A DNA stretch of 10,636 nucleotides from CAYPKG01 sp964411275 (GTDB taxonomy: Bacteria > Bacillota > Clostridia > Christensenellales > CAG-138). The stretch's first letter is position 1. Each line of letters opens with the position of its first letter. Made by a program: the position numbers and the translations under genes. The notes below the pieces were generated by a model. It did not search any database and had not been told where the DNA came from. It saw only the letters and a list, made by a program, of their open reading frames with translations. The stretch spans positions 1-10,636 of the forward strand of contig CAYPKG010000055.1 of the NCBI GenBank assembly GCA_964411275.1. Direction: 5' to 3'. Below are positions 1 to 6,135 of the stretch, one piece after another.

Positions 1-1657
1 TTTTTACCCCCAGCGGCCCTTTTTTCATGGGCGCAAGCACCTGTAGCTGCGTTGTTTTCCCCTCCACAGCGCACAATTCCAGCACCCGGCCCAAAACCCG
101 GCCGGCGCTATAATATTCCTCAAAAGCAAATTCCTCATCCCGGTTGGGGAGCGGCTCCTGTCCCACATTGATCCGGTGGGCATTGAGCACGATGCCGCTG
201 CGCTCGGACTGCCTGAATATCTCCGTCAGCCGGATGACCGGCATAACCCCGCTTTCGATGATGTCTCGCAGCACGTTCCCCGCGCCCACAGGCGGCAGCT
301 GATCCGCGTCCCCCACCAGCACCAGCCGGGTGCCCTGGGGCAGCGCCTTCAACAGCGCGTGCATTAGCGGGACGTCCACCATGCTCATCTCGTCCACAAC
401 CACCATGTCATACAGAAGAGGGTCGTCCTCATTTTTCGAGAAATACCCGTCCTCCCCGCCGCCGTATTCCAGCAGCCGGTGGATGGTGCTTGCGTCACAG
501 CCCGTGGCCTCTTCCATGCGCTTGGCCGCCCGGCCCGTTGGCGCGCACAGGGCGAAATCCATCCCCAAGCGGTTCAATACGTGGATGATAAACCTGAGGA
601 TTGTGGTTTTTCCGGTGCCCGGCCCGCCGGTGATCACCATGACCCCCTCGGTCAAAGCCGTGGTCACCGCCTCGCGCTGCTGAGGCGCCAAGGCAATCCC
701 CCGCTCCCGCTCCAGCAGCTGTATCTCGCCCATGAGGTTTAGCGTCCGGTCGGTGTGCGGCCGCACCGCGAGGGTCAACAGCCGCCTTGCCGCGTCCGCC
801 TCCAGATGATACAGCACCGGCAAAAACACCGCGTCCGTATCCCCCACCATCTGGTACATCAGCCCGCCGGTCAATATGCACTCGTCCAGCGCCTCTTCCA
901 CGGGCTCTCGCTCCACCTCCAGAATATTCGCCGCCACCTCGATGAGCTTTTGCCGGGGCAAAAAGGTGTGACCTCCGTCCTGCCGCGCCCAGTTCAGCAC
1001 GTATTTTACGCCTGCCTGTAACCGGGAACGGTCATACCGCTCCAGCCCCGCCCGCTGGGCGATGCCGTCCGCCGTCTTGAAGCCAAAGCCGTCCACCTCC
1101 TCGATGAGCTGGTACGGATCCTCTTGTATCCTGTTTAAGCAGCTAGCACCGTAACGCTGATACAGCTTGACCGATTGATTGACCGTGACTCCCAGTTCCT
1201 GCAGACCCATCATCACATCCCGCATGGCCCGCTGCTCGTAAAACGAGGCCGCGATGGTGGCCGCCTTGGATTTTCCGATGCCCGGAATTTTCATCAGCCG
1301 CTCCGGTTGATTTTCCAGGACTGTCAGCGCGTCCATGCCAAAATGCCCCACGATGCGCTTTGCCGTGGCGGGGCCCACGCCCTTAATGAGTCCAGACCCC
1401 AGATAGCTCTCCAGGGCGCTTAGCGTGGCGGGGGCAAGGCAAACGCAGCTTTCAGCCTTAAACTGGTGGCCATAGCTGGGGTGCTGGATGTACGCTCCGG
1501 TCAGTTCCACCCGCTCCCCTGGTGCGCAGGTAGGCAAAACGCCTACCACCGTATGCTCTTCCCCGGTGTCCTCAGTGGACAGCTCGATCACGCTCCAGCC
1601 GTTTTGATTGTTGCGAAATATGATTGTTTGTATTGTGCCGATCAGCTGTTCCGCCAT
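1..1657 (-). CDS. recD2: RecD2 (YrrC-type) ATP-dependent DNA helicase, 3' end outside window
   Basis: Cytoplasmic superfamily 1B 5'-3' DNA helicase of the RecD2 family, which acts in replication and repair without RecBC. I translated 552 codons from the ATG at 1657; the frame stays open to the window edge. The family is usually about 730-780 residues, so roughly the last quarter is missing. Visible in order: an N-terminal OB-like region (1-75), two helix-hairpin-helix motifs (GVGPATAKRIV near 93, IPGIGKSKAATI near 124), Walker A GGPGTGKTT (344-352), motif Ia CAPTGRAAKRM (371-381), Walker B VVVDEMSMVD (419-428), motif III GDADQLPPVGAGNVL (449-463) and LTEIFRQ (477-483). The long N-terminal extension with HhH motifs separates RecD2 from the RecD of RecBCD. 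The start is preceded by a weak AGGTAGGGG purine stretch. It lies 22 bp after the permease stop on the same strand, so the two are probably co-transcribed. All helicase motifs seen are intact. Confidence 0.96.
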   Translation of the reverse strand, partial: MAEQLIGTIQTIIFRNNQNGWSVIELSTEDTGEEHTVVGVLPTCAPGERVELTGAYIQHPSYGHQFKAESCVCLAPATLSALESYLGSGLIKGVGPATAKRIVGHFGMDALTVLENQPERLMKIPGIGKSKAATIAASFYEQRAMRDVMMGLQELGVTVNQSVKLYQRYGASCLNRIQEDPYQLIEEVDGFGFKTADGIAQRAGLERYDRSRLQAGVKYVLNWARQDGGHTFLPRQKLIEVAANILEVEREPVEEALDECILTGGLMYQMVGDTDAVFLPVLYHLEADAARRLLTLAVRPHTDRTLNLMGEIQLLERERGIALAPQQREAVTTALTEGVMVITGGPGTGKTTILRFIIHVLNRLGMDFALCAPTGRAAKRMEEATGCDASTIHRLLEYGGGEDGYFSKNEDDPLLYDMVVVDEMSMVDVPLMHALLKALPQGTRLVLVGDADQLPPVGAGNVLRDIIESGVMPVIRLTEIFRQSERSGIVLNAHRINVGQEPLPNRDEEFAFEEYYSAGRVLGRVLELCAVEGKTTQLQVLAPMKKGPLGVK

Positions 1658-1679
1658 ATGATACCCCTACCTGCCAAAC

Positions 1680-2531
1680 TCAAAATAAATACTGTAACAT
1701 TAGTCCGCTAACAACCGCCGCAATATACAGCGCGGCGAGGGGAACAACCCGCCCCCGGCGGCTTTTCCCCCTTAAAAGCGCCAGCAGCCCCAAGCCTGCG
1801 CCGGTGCAAAGCCCCGCCACGGCGGACCCGAAGGAGATCGCACCTGAAAGATAGAATTCCGTCAGCAGCACGCTTGCGGCACAATTGGGAATAAACCCGA
1901 ACAACGCTGCCATAAAGGGCTGCAGTGGGCTGTTTTGCAGCATCAGCGCACCAAGCCGCTCGGGGCCGATCAACCCCAGGGCAATGTTCAAAAGCAATGT
2001 GGCCAGAAACAAAAACGCGAGGATGGACAGCGCCCGCTTTCCCGCCGTTAGGAGAATGCCCCGCCAGGAGCTGTCGCTATCACAATCATGATGATGCGCG
2101 TCTTCTGGGCCTACTTCGGCGTCTACCCGGCCTTTTTTCCAGAGCGCGTCCAGGCCAAATCCCGCGATGAGGGCGATGATCACCTTGGCTAGAATAAGCT
2201 TGCCCACCTCCCCCGCGCCACCCGGCGAGGCCAGCAGTATGGGTATAGCCTCATCCGAAGTGGACAAAAACACCGCCAGCAGCGTCCCTGCGGTGATGAG
2301 CCCGCCATTGTACAGACGCGCCGCCGCTACCGAAAACCCACATTGAGGGACGCAGCCCAACACCGCCCCCATCCCCGGCCCCAGCCGGCCCGCCCGGCCA
2401 AGTGTTTTGACCAGCCGCTCTCCAGAGCGGTGCTCAATGTATTCGATTAAAATCAGCGCCAGCAGCAAAAACGGTGCCATTTTCAGGGTATCAATGAGAG
2501 CATCCAAAGCCCAGTCCAAAAAATTTTCCAC
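1680..2531 (-). CDS. Putative heavy-metal efflux permease (ArsP_2 / SO_0444-like)
   Basis: A 283-residue polytopic inner-membrane protein resembling the PF11449 family, variously labelled arsenic efflux, Cu/Zn efflux or putative manganese transporter. Hydrophobic segments lie near 12-31, 52-72, 78-101, 110-130, 165-189, 204-226, 229-253 and 262-282. Two related motifs, CVPQCGFS (60-67) and FIPNCAAS (213-220), each place Pro and Cys inside a membrane segment, suggesting an internal duplication of a thiolate metal site. STSDEAIP (90-97) is a further polar in-membrane motif. The central loop (132-157) contains HHHDCDSD, a likely cytosolic or periplasmic metal ligand cluster. The start is GTG: in minus-strand sense GGAAGGA lies about 10 nt upstream, while the ATG at 2550 is in another frame. 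It is the first gene ahead of recD2. The family assignment is from remembered motifs; the actual metal cannot be read from sequence. Confidence 0.8.
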   Translation of the reverse strand: MENFLDWALDALIDTLKMAPFLLLALILIEYIEHRSGERLVKTLGRAGRLGPGMGAVLGCVPQCGFSVAAARLYNGGLITAGTLLAVFLSTSDEAIPILLASPGGAGEVGKLILAKVIIALIAGFGLDALWKKGRVDAEVGPEDAHHHDCDSDSSWRGILLTAGKRALSILAFLFLATLLLNIALGLIGPERLGALMLQNSPLQPFMAALFGFIPNCAASVLLTEFYLSGAISFGSAVAGLCTGAGLGLLALLRGKSRRGRVVPLAALYIAAVVSGLMLQYLF

Positions 2532-2571
2532 AATTTTGTAATCCTTCCATGTCCCAGTGGACTATTTATTT

Positions 2572-2600
2572 ATTATAAGTCTTATATGGGAATATTACCA
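2572..2600 (-). promoter_or_regulatory. Putative promoter of the metal permease-recD2 unit
   Basis: Read on the minus strand, a perfect -10 box TATAAT (2577-2572) is preceded, after 17 nt, by TGGTAA (2600-2595), a 3-of-6 match to the -35 consensus. The likely transcript start is about 30 nt ahead of the GTG at 2531. The -10 match is seen directly; use as a promoter is inferred. Confidence 0.5.
2574..2586. promoter_or_regulatory. Perfect 13-bp palindrome over the permease -10 box (candidate operator)
   Basis: TATAAGTCTTATA is a perfect inverted repeat with one central base and overlaps the putative -10 box of the permease. A related CTTATAAG palindrome occurs at 2642-2649. A metal-responsive repressor site is a reasonable reading for a metal-efflux gene, but the sequence does not match an MntR, Fur or ArsR operator that I can recognise. 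AT-rich DNA makes short palindromes fairly common. Confidence 0.35.
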
Positions 2601-2702
2601 GCTGTTGAAAATTTAACCGCTGGAGCCAATTAATAAACGCCCTTATAAGAAGAATTGTGGGTATGCTATAAAAAGTGAGTTTTTGATTGGAGTGAAGAAG
2701 GA

Positions 2703-3284
2703 ATGCAGCTTGGCGTGATACTTCTTGTATGCATTGGCATTCTATGCGCCACCGGCGGGGCAAGCGGCTGCTGCCGGACGCTTCATATACGCCCCTTTAC
2801 ATTGTTTTATATCGCTGTGCTGGCTCTCATATGCAACGCGTTTCCCCTCACTGTTTTTCAGGAGTTGGTGGTGAATGTCGCAGCGCTTGTGCTGCTAGGC
2901 TTTGCCGCGGCCACCGCGAAGCGGTGCGAAGAGGGCGGCTTGTTTTGGGCGTTGCTCCTTTCGGCCCTGGGCGGGGTTTGCATGCTGCTTTTTCTTCGCG
3001 CTGCGCCGATACTGCCGGAGCAGGAGCTGTATTTGGGCATAATCGCTGCCGGGGCTGCCGCGCCGCTTATGAAAAAGCCCGGAGCCGCCATGCTTTGCGC
3101 TGCCCTATCGCCGCTCTTCCTCTCTGCGTGGAGCGTGTGCCTGGACCTCTACGCGTTCGGCTATACAATGGCGCGCGTGGGGACGGATAGAGGCTTCGAC
3201 GCACAGGTGGCGGGTATGTTTTTGATCGGTGTGTGCACGTGGCTGGTAGGCCTTAGACGGATTGTGAAAGAAAATGAAGTGTAA
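2703..3284 (+). CDS. Small polytopic membrane protein, function unknown
   Basis: I do not recognise this 193-residue protein. It is mostly hydrophobic, with likely membrane segments near 2-19, 32-50, 55-72, 80-99, 108-123, 128-146 and 168-186, and a short basic, polar C-terminal tail. It is Cys-rich for its size (C10, C15, C23, C24, C44, C75, C93, C132, C146, C178). The start ATG follows GGAG about 9 nt upstream, which is a good ribosome binding site. It stands alone: divergent from the metal permease and convergent with the BlaR1-like gene, ending one base into a strong terminator stem. The neighbouring permease shares its intergenic region, but nothing in the sequence ties the two functionally. 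Coding status is supported by the RBS, the uninterrupted membrane pattern and the terminator placed at its stop codon. Confidence 0.75.
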   Translation: MQLGVILLVCIGILCATGGASGCCRTLHIRPFTLFYIAVLALICNAFPLTVFQELVVNVAALVLLGFAAATAKRCEEGGLFWALLLSALGGVCMLLFLRAAPILPEQELYLGIIAAGAAAPLMKKPGAAMLCAALSPLFLSAWSVCLDLYAFGYTMARVGTDRGFDAQVAGMFLIGVCTWLVGLRRIVKENEV

Positions 3285-3345
3285 AAACCTGTCACTGAGA
3301 ATCTTTTGGCATAAAGATCCTCAGTGACAGGTTTTTCTTTTTCTC
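3284..3345. terminator. Strong bidirectional Rho-independent terminator
   Basis: A perfect 16-bp stem (AAAACCTGTCACTGAG at 3284-3299 with its complement at 3320-3335) is extended inside the loop by a second helix ATCTTT/AAAGAT. On the plus strand it runs into a T-rich tract (3332-3345); on the minus strand the A run at 3283-3287 supplies a short U tract. It sits between two converging genes and can end both transcripts. Confidence 0.93.
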
Positions 3346-3350
3346 TATTT

Positions 3351-3770
3351 TTATTTCCCGTGTGCCGCAGTTTTTTGCAGCAGCTCCAGCAAAAGCTGCT
3401 CCCTTTCCCCGTATTCAATCAGGGGCCGGTCTAAAATCTCTTTATAATGCTCTTGCATACTCTCCCGGGTAAGGTTCCTTCCGTTGTCCGGATCAGTGCC
3501 GTCATACGCAATGCTTCCAATGCCCATGTCCCCCAACTGCGGATGCAGCGCAAACAGCACCGCTGCATAAGGATAGCATTGTTCCAGCACAAAGGGCCGC
3601 ATGGGCACATGCACCGTAAGCCCCACATAGCGGCCGACGCCACCTGATCCCAGGCCGCTGACAATCAACCCCAGTTCATAAGACAGATCTGCATAATGCA
3701 GGTCAATTTCGCTGAGTTTGACCCAATCGCTGTCAAACCGGAAGGAAGTATACAGCCTTTGCCGCAAGCG
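3351..3770 (-). pseudogene. Detached C-terminal domain of the BlaR1-like protein (out of frame)
   Basis: About 125 codons continue the BlaR1-like gene in the +1 frame and end with TAA at 3351-3353. Readable sequence begins around RFDSDWVKLSEIDL and includes RPFVLEQCYPYAAVLFAL, which vaguely resembles the C-terminal DUF4825-type domain appended to some clostridial M56 proteins (remembered resemblance, weak). Its frame has no convincing start: the ATG at 3902 lies deep in the NlpC/P60-like coding region and has no family-like sequence after it, and the TTG near 3765 lacks a Shine-Dalgarno site. The most economical reading is one original gene of about 738 codons (3351-5565) with a one-base insertion (or two-base loss) around 3733-3765. 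Deleting one C within TTCCTTCC would give ...KAVYFFRFDSDW.... A sequencing error is possible. Confidence 0.7.
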
Positions 3771-5565
3771 CTTGGAGTTCCTCCTGAGACATATCCGAAA
3801 GCGTCCTTGGCCACGCCTCCCCGAGAGATGACATCGACCGCAGCGCAACATAAAAATGCCGCTCAAAATAGGAACCGAATGTGGACGTAATAACCTGTCC
3901 ATTAGAGCTGGAGGCGTGGATCAGCGCCCCGCCGCCCGCAAAAATTCCGGTGTGGTTCATCGTGCCGGCCTCATTCTTGAACAGCAATATATCACCCTGC
4001 CGCAAGGCGGCAATATCCCGCACCTGCATAAAGCCCTCCATCCGCTCCCACTCCGCCAGGGAAAATGCCTGTACTGCGCCCGCCTTCTCGAGCACATAGC
4101 GGATCAGGCCTTCGCCGTCGAAGGCGTCGGGGCCGCTGGCACCAATTTCATACGGCTTTCCAACCTGATCCTTCGCCAGCGCCAGCAGCAGTTCGCCCGG
4201 GAAAATGCCGGAGGTGGCTGCCATCAATGACTGAAACGTGTCCTTTCCGACAGCGCCATCCGCCGTAAGATCATTATCCCGCTGAAACTGCGCCACGGCG
4301 TCCCGGGTGGCCTCATTATATACTCCCTCGCTTTCACGAAGGACAGAAAGCCCCAGATAACCAAGGTCCACCAGCTTTTGCTGGATGGAGCACACCAATT
4401 CATTTTCCTCAGGCGTGGCGGCGGCATCAGTCCCGCCTTCGAGCTTCTCCCGGTCATATGCGATGGGCAATATATCCCCGGTTGCCGCCAAAAGACCATT
4501 TTTTGACGCTTCCGGCGTTGCCGCAGGCGGCAGGGTAACGGGCTGACAAGCTGTGGTAAAGCAGCATAGCAGCATCATAGCCGTCAAAAACCCGATGGCA
4601 ATCCTGACCGCCTTCGGGCTCTTTCTCCCCTGAAATACGCCCCGCACCCTGCGCTCCGCGTCTTTTTCAAGATTGCCTCCGGCCATGGAGAGCGCACCCG
4701 CTCCGCTTATCGGCCGGGAAAACAGTTTGAGCAGCGTCAGCGCGTATTCGCGGCGCCCGGTTGGGCAAAGGGCGGCTGTCGTGGCGCTGTCGCAGGCTGT
4801 TTCCATGTCCTTGACGATCCCCCGGCTTGTCAGCCAGATGACGGGATTGAACCAATAAACCGCCTCCAGCAGCCGCAGCAGGCGGCAAACCCAGTGATCT
4901 CTCTGCTTATAGTGGGTCAATTCGTAGCGAATGGTGTAGAAAAGCTGTTCGTCGCTTAGTTGGGCCAACGCGTATTCCGGCAGCACCACCGCCGGATGAA
5001 ATCCGACTGTGAGCGCTGGGGAGGAAATCCCACAGCAAACCCGAAGCGGCGGTTTCTTTTGCATGTTCAGATCCCGAAGGCATATTTCGTAGATGCCCAT
5101 CGCCCGCGCCCCCGGCTCCCGTTCGCCGCCCGCGATGGCCAGCCGGAGCCTGCGTTGTGCGAACAATAGCGCGATGAGGCGCGCGGCCATCCCTGCCACC
5201 CAAACGAAAAGCAGCGCCGCGCTTGTGGTCAGGCTAAACGGGCTATTAGGCGCGGGGGTGTTGACAGGTTCCGAGGGTTGTTCCCCCTGCCCAAGGGTCG
5301 CGCCGGGCTTCGGCTGCGCAGGAGCCATCCCCACAGTGCCCAAATCCTCCCCGGCAATGGTTTGCGCCTGCTGCTCAATCTTGATGAAATGAAAGCCGCT
5401 TTCAATTGTAAAGGGAAGGCACAGCCGGGCGATGACCACAAACCACAGCGCATACTGCAGCCCGGGAGAGAGGCCTTTTTTGAACGCGAACTTGATGAGC
5501 TGGATTATTGCCAACAAAGCGGCGGAATACAGGCTGGTTTCCAGCAGCGCATGCAGTAGCTTCAT
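3733..5565 (-). CDS. BlaR1-like M56 membrane protein with PG-binding and NlpC/P60-like domains; both catalytic sites altered
   Basis: 610 residues up to a TGA that looks like a frameshift product. Membrane segments lie near 8-28, 35-54, 113-134 and 319-339. The M56 (BlaR1/MecR1) domain includes PEYALAQLSDEQ (196-207), YELTH (214-218) and DMETACD (253-259). The first zinc-binding His of HExxH is Tyr214 (codon TAC); Glu215, His218 and the third ligand Glu255 remain. After the fourth membrane segment, facing outward, come a PG_binding_1 domain (about 387-447) and an NlpC/P60-like domain (about 456-577). In the latter the catalytic Cys of the usual D-C-S-G motif is Gly484 (FDGEG); His538 (NHTGIF) and His550 are kept. 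In classical BlaR1 the outward domain senses beta-lactams and the M56 protease triggers removal of BlaI. Here the sensor would bind peptidoglycan instead (inference). The start ATG overlaps the blaI stop by 4 nt (ATGA), so translation is coupled. The role may be lost, or may no longer need proteolysis. Confidence 0.85.
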   Translation of the reverse strand: MKLLHALLETSLYSAALLAIIQLIKFAFKKGLSPGLQYALWFVVIARLCLPFTIESGFHFIKIEQQAQTIAGEDLGTVGMAPAQPKPGATLGQGEQPSEPVNTPAPNSPFSLTTSAALLFVWVAGMAARLIALLFAQRRLRLAIAGGEREPGARAMGIYEICLRDLNMQKKPPLRVCCGISSPALTVGFHPAVVLPEYALAQLSDEQLFYTIRYELTHYKQRDHWVCRLLRLLEAVYWFNPVIWLTSRGIVKDMETACDSATTAALCPTGRREYALTLLKLFSRPISGAGALSMAGGNLEKDAERRVRGVFQGRKSPKAVRIAIGFLTAMMLLCCFTTACQPVTLPPAATPEASKNGLLAATGDILPIAYDREKLEGGTDAAATPEENELVCSIQQKLVDLGYLGLSVLRESEGVYNEATRDAVAQFQRDNDLTADGAVGKDTFQSLMAATSGIFPGELLLALAKDQVGKPYEIGASGPDAFDGEGLIRYVLEKAGAVQAFSLAEWERMEGFMQVRDIAALRQGDILLFKNEAGTMNHTGIFAGGGALIHASSSNGQVITSTFGSYFERHFYVALRSMSSLGEAWPRTLSDMSQEELQALAAKAVYFLPV

Positions 5566-5957
5566 GGCGTTTCCTCCCCCCTGTTGGCCAGTTCATCGAT
5601 GATGCCGCGCATGCGGGCCTGCCCTGCCAAGGAAAGCCCGCCTCTTTTGACCATGTACAAAAGCAACGCCTCCGCATCCTGTTCGTCGTACTTTTTCAAA
5701 AGTCCCTCGCCTTCGGACGCAATGCAGGCCTCCTTCTCCACGGCAGCCCGATAAAACTTCATCCTGCCCCGGGTGGTGAAATCCACAAAGCCCTTGTCCG
5801 TCAATATTTTCATATAAGAAGCGAAGGTGGTATAGCTCCAGTCCACCCGGCCGCCGATGGTTTCGATGATCTCGCCCAGCACCTGCGGCTCTTTCCCCCA
5901 TAGCGCACTCATCACGATCCATTCGGGATTTGTCAGCGTGTTTTTTCTGTTCGCCAT
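5562..5957 (-). CDS. BlaI/MecI-family winged-helix repressor
   Basis: 131 residues, the usual length for the family. The N-terminal winged helix covers about 8-75: LTNPEWIVMSALW (8-20), then the recognition-helix region VDWSYTTFASYMKILTDKGF (38-57), then the wing TTRGRMKFYRA (61-71). The C-terminal half (75-128) is the helical dimerisation region. The family binds dyads with TACTA/TAGTA-like cores and represses its own operon, with relief through BlaR1. ATG at 5957 is preceded by GGAGG with 7 nt spacing, which fixes the start. The gene is first in a two-gene unit and overlaps the BlaR1-like gene by ATGA. A matching dyad lies 19 bp upstream of the start and overlaps the promoter, so autorepression is likely. 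The partner protease appears inactive, so how repression would be relieved is open. No beta-lactamase gene is adjacent. Confidence 0.93.
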   Translation of the reverse strand: MANRKNTLTNPEWIVMSALWGKEPQVLGEIIETIGGRVDWSYTTFASYMKILTDKGFVDFTTRGRMKFYRAAVEKEACIASEGEGLLKKYDEQDAEALLLYMVKRGGLSLAGQARMRGIIDELANRGEETP

Positions 5958-5975
5958 AAGCCGCCTCCATCATTC

Positions 5976-5995
5976 ATTACTAAGTTTATAGTAAT
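5976..5995. promoter_or_regulatory. Probable BlaI operator dyad
   Basis: ATTACTA-AGTTTA-TAGTAAT is a perfect 7-bp inverted repeat with a 6-bp spacer, containing the TACTA/TAGTA core expected for BlaI-family operators. It covers the -10 box of the blaI promoter. ACTAA words at 5979, 5999 and 6019 are exactly 20 bp apart in the same orientation, hinting at extra helically phased half-sites. Confidence 0.72.
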
Positions 5996-6016
5996 AAAAC
6001 TAATCTAACATGTCAA
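5988..6016 (-). promoter_or_regulatory. Promoter of the blaI-blaR1-like operon
   Basis: On the minus strand a perfect -35 box TTGACA (6016-6011) is followed after 17 nt by TACTAT (5993-5988), a 4-of-6 match to the -10 consensus. The operator dyad overlaps the -10 box and the expected start point, so bound repressor would block polymerase. Confidence 0.75.
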
Positions 6017-6135
6017 GGACTAATTATTTAATAAACCATGAACATTGTTCTCCATTATTTTTCATCCCGCATCTTGTCCATCCGTGTCGAATGGAGTAGG
6101 ATAATAAGAGACTATAACGATTGGGGCAATGTGGG

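Noticed and set aside
3351..3902. Independent 183-residue minus-strand gene starting at ATG 3902
   Set aside because: Its first ~50 codons are an out-of-frame reading of the NlpC/P60-like coding sequence with Arg-rich nonsense; only the part after about 3770 looks like protein.
6121..6135. TTG at 6121 as the LCP start
   Set aside because: The five added residues have no family support and the nearest GGAG is 28 nt away; ATG 6136 leads directly into a normal basic N-terminus, though its own RBS is weak.
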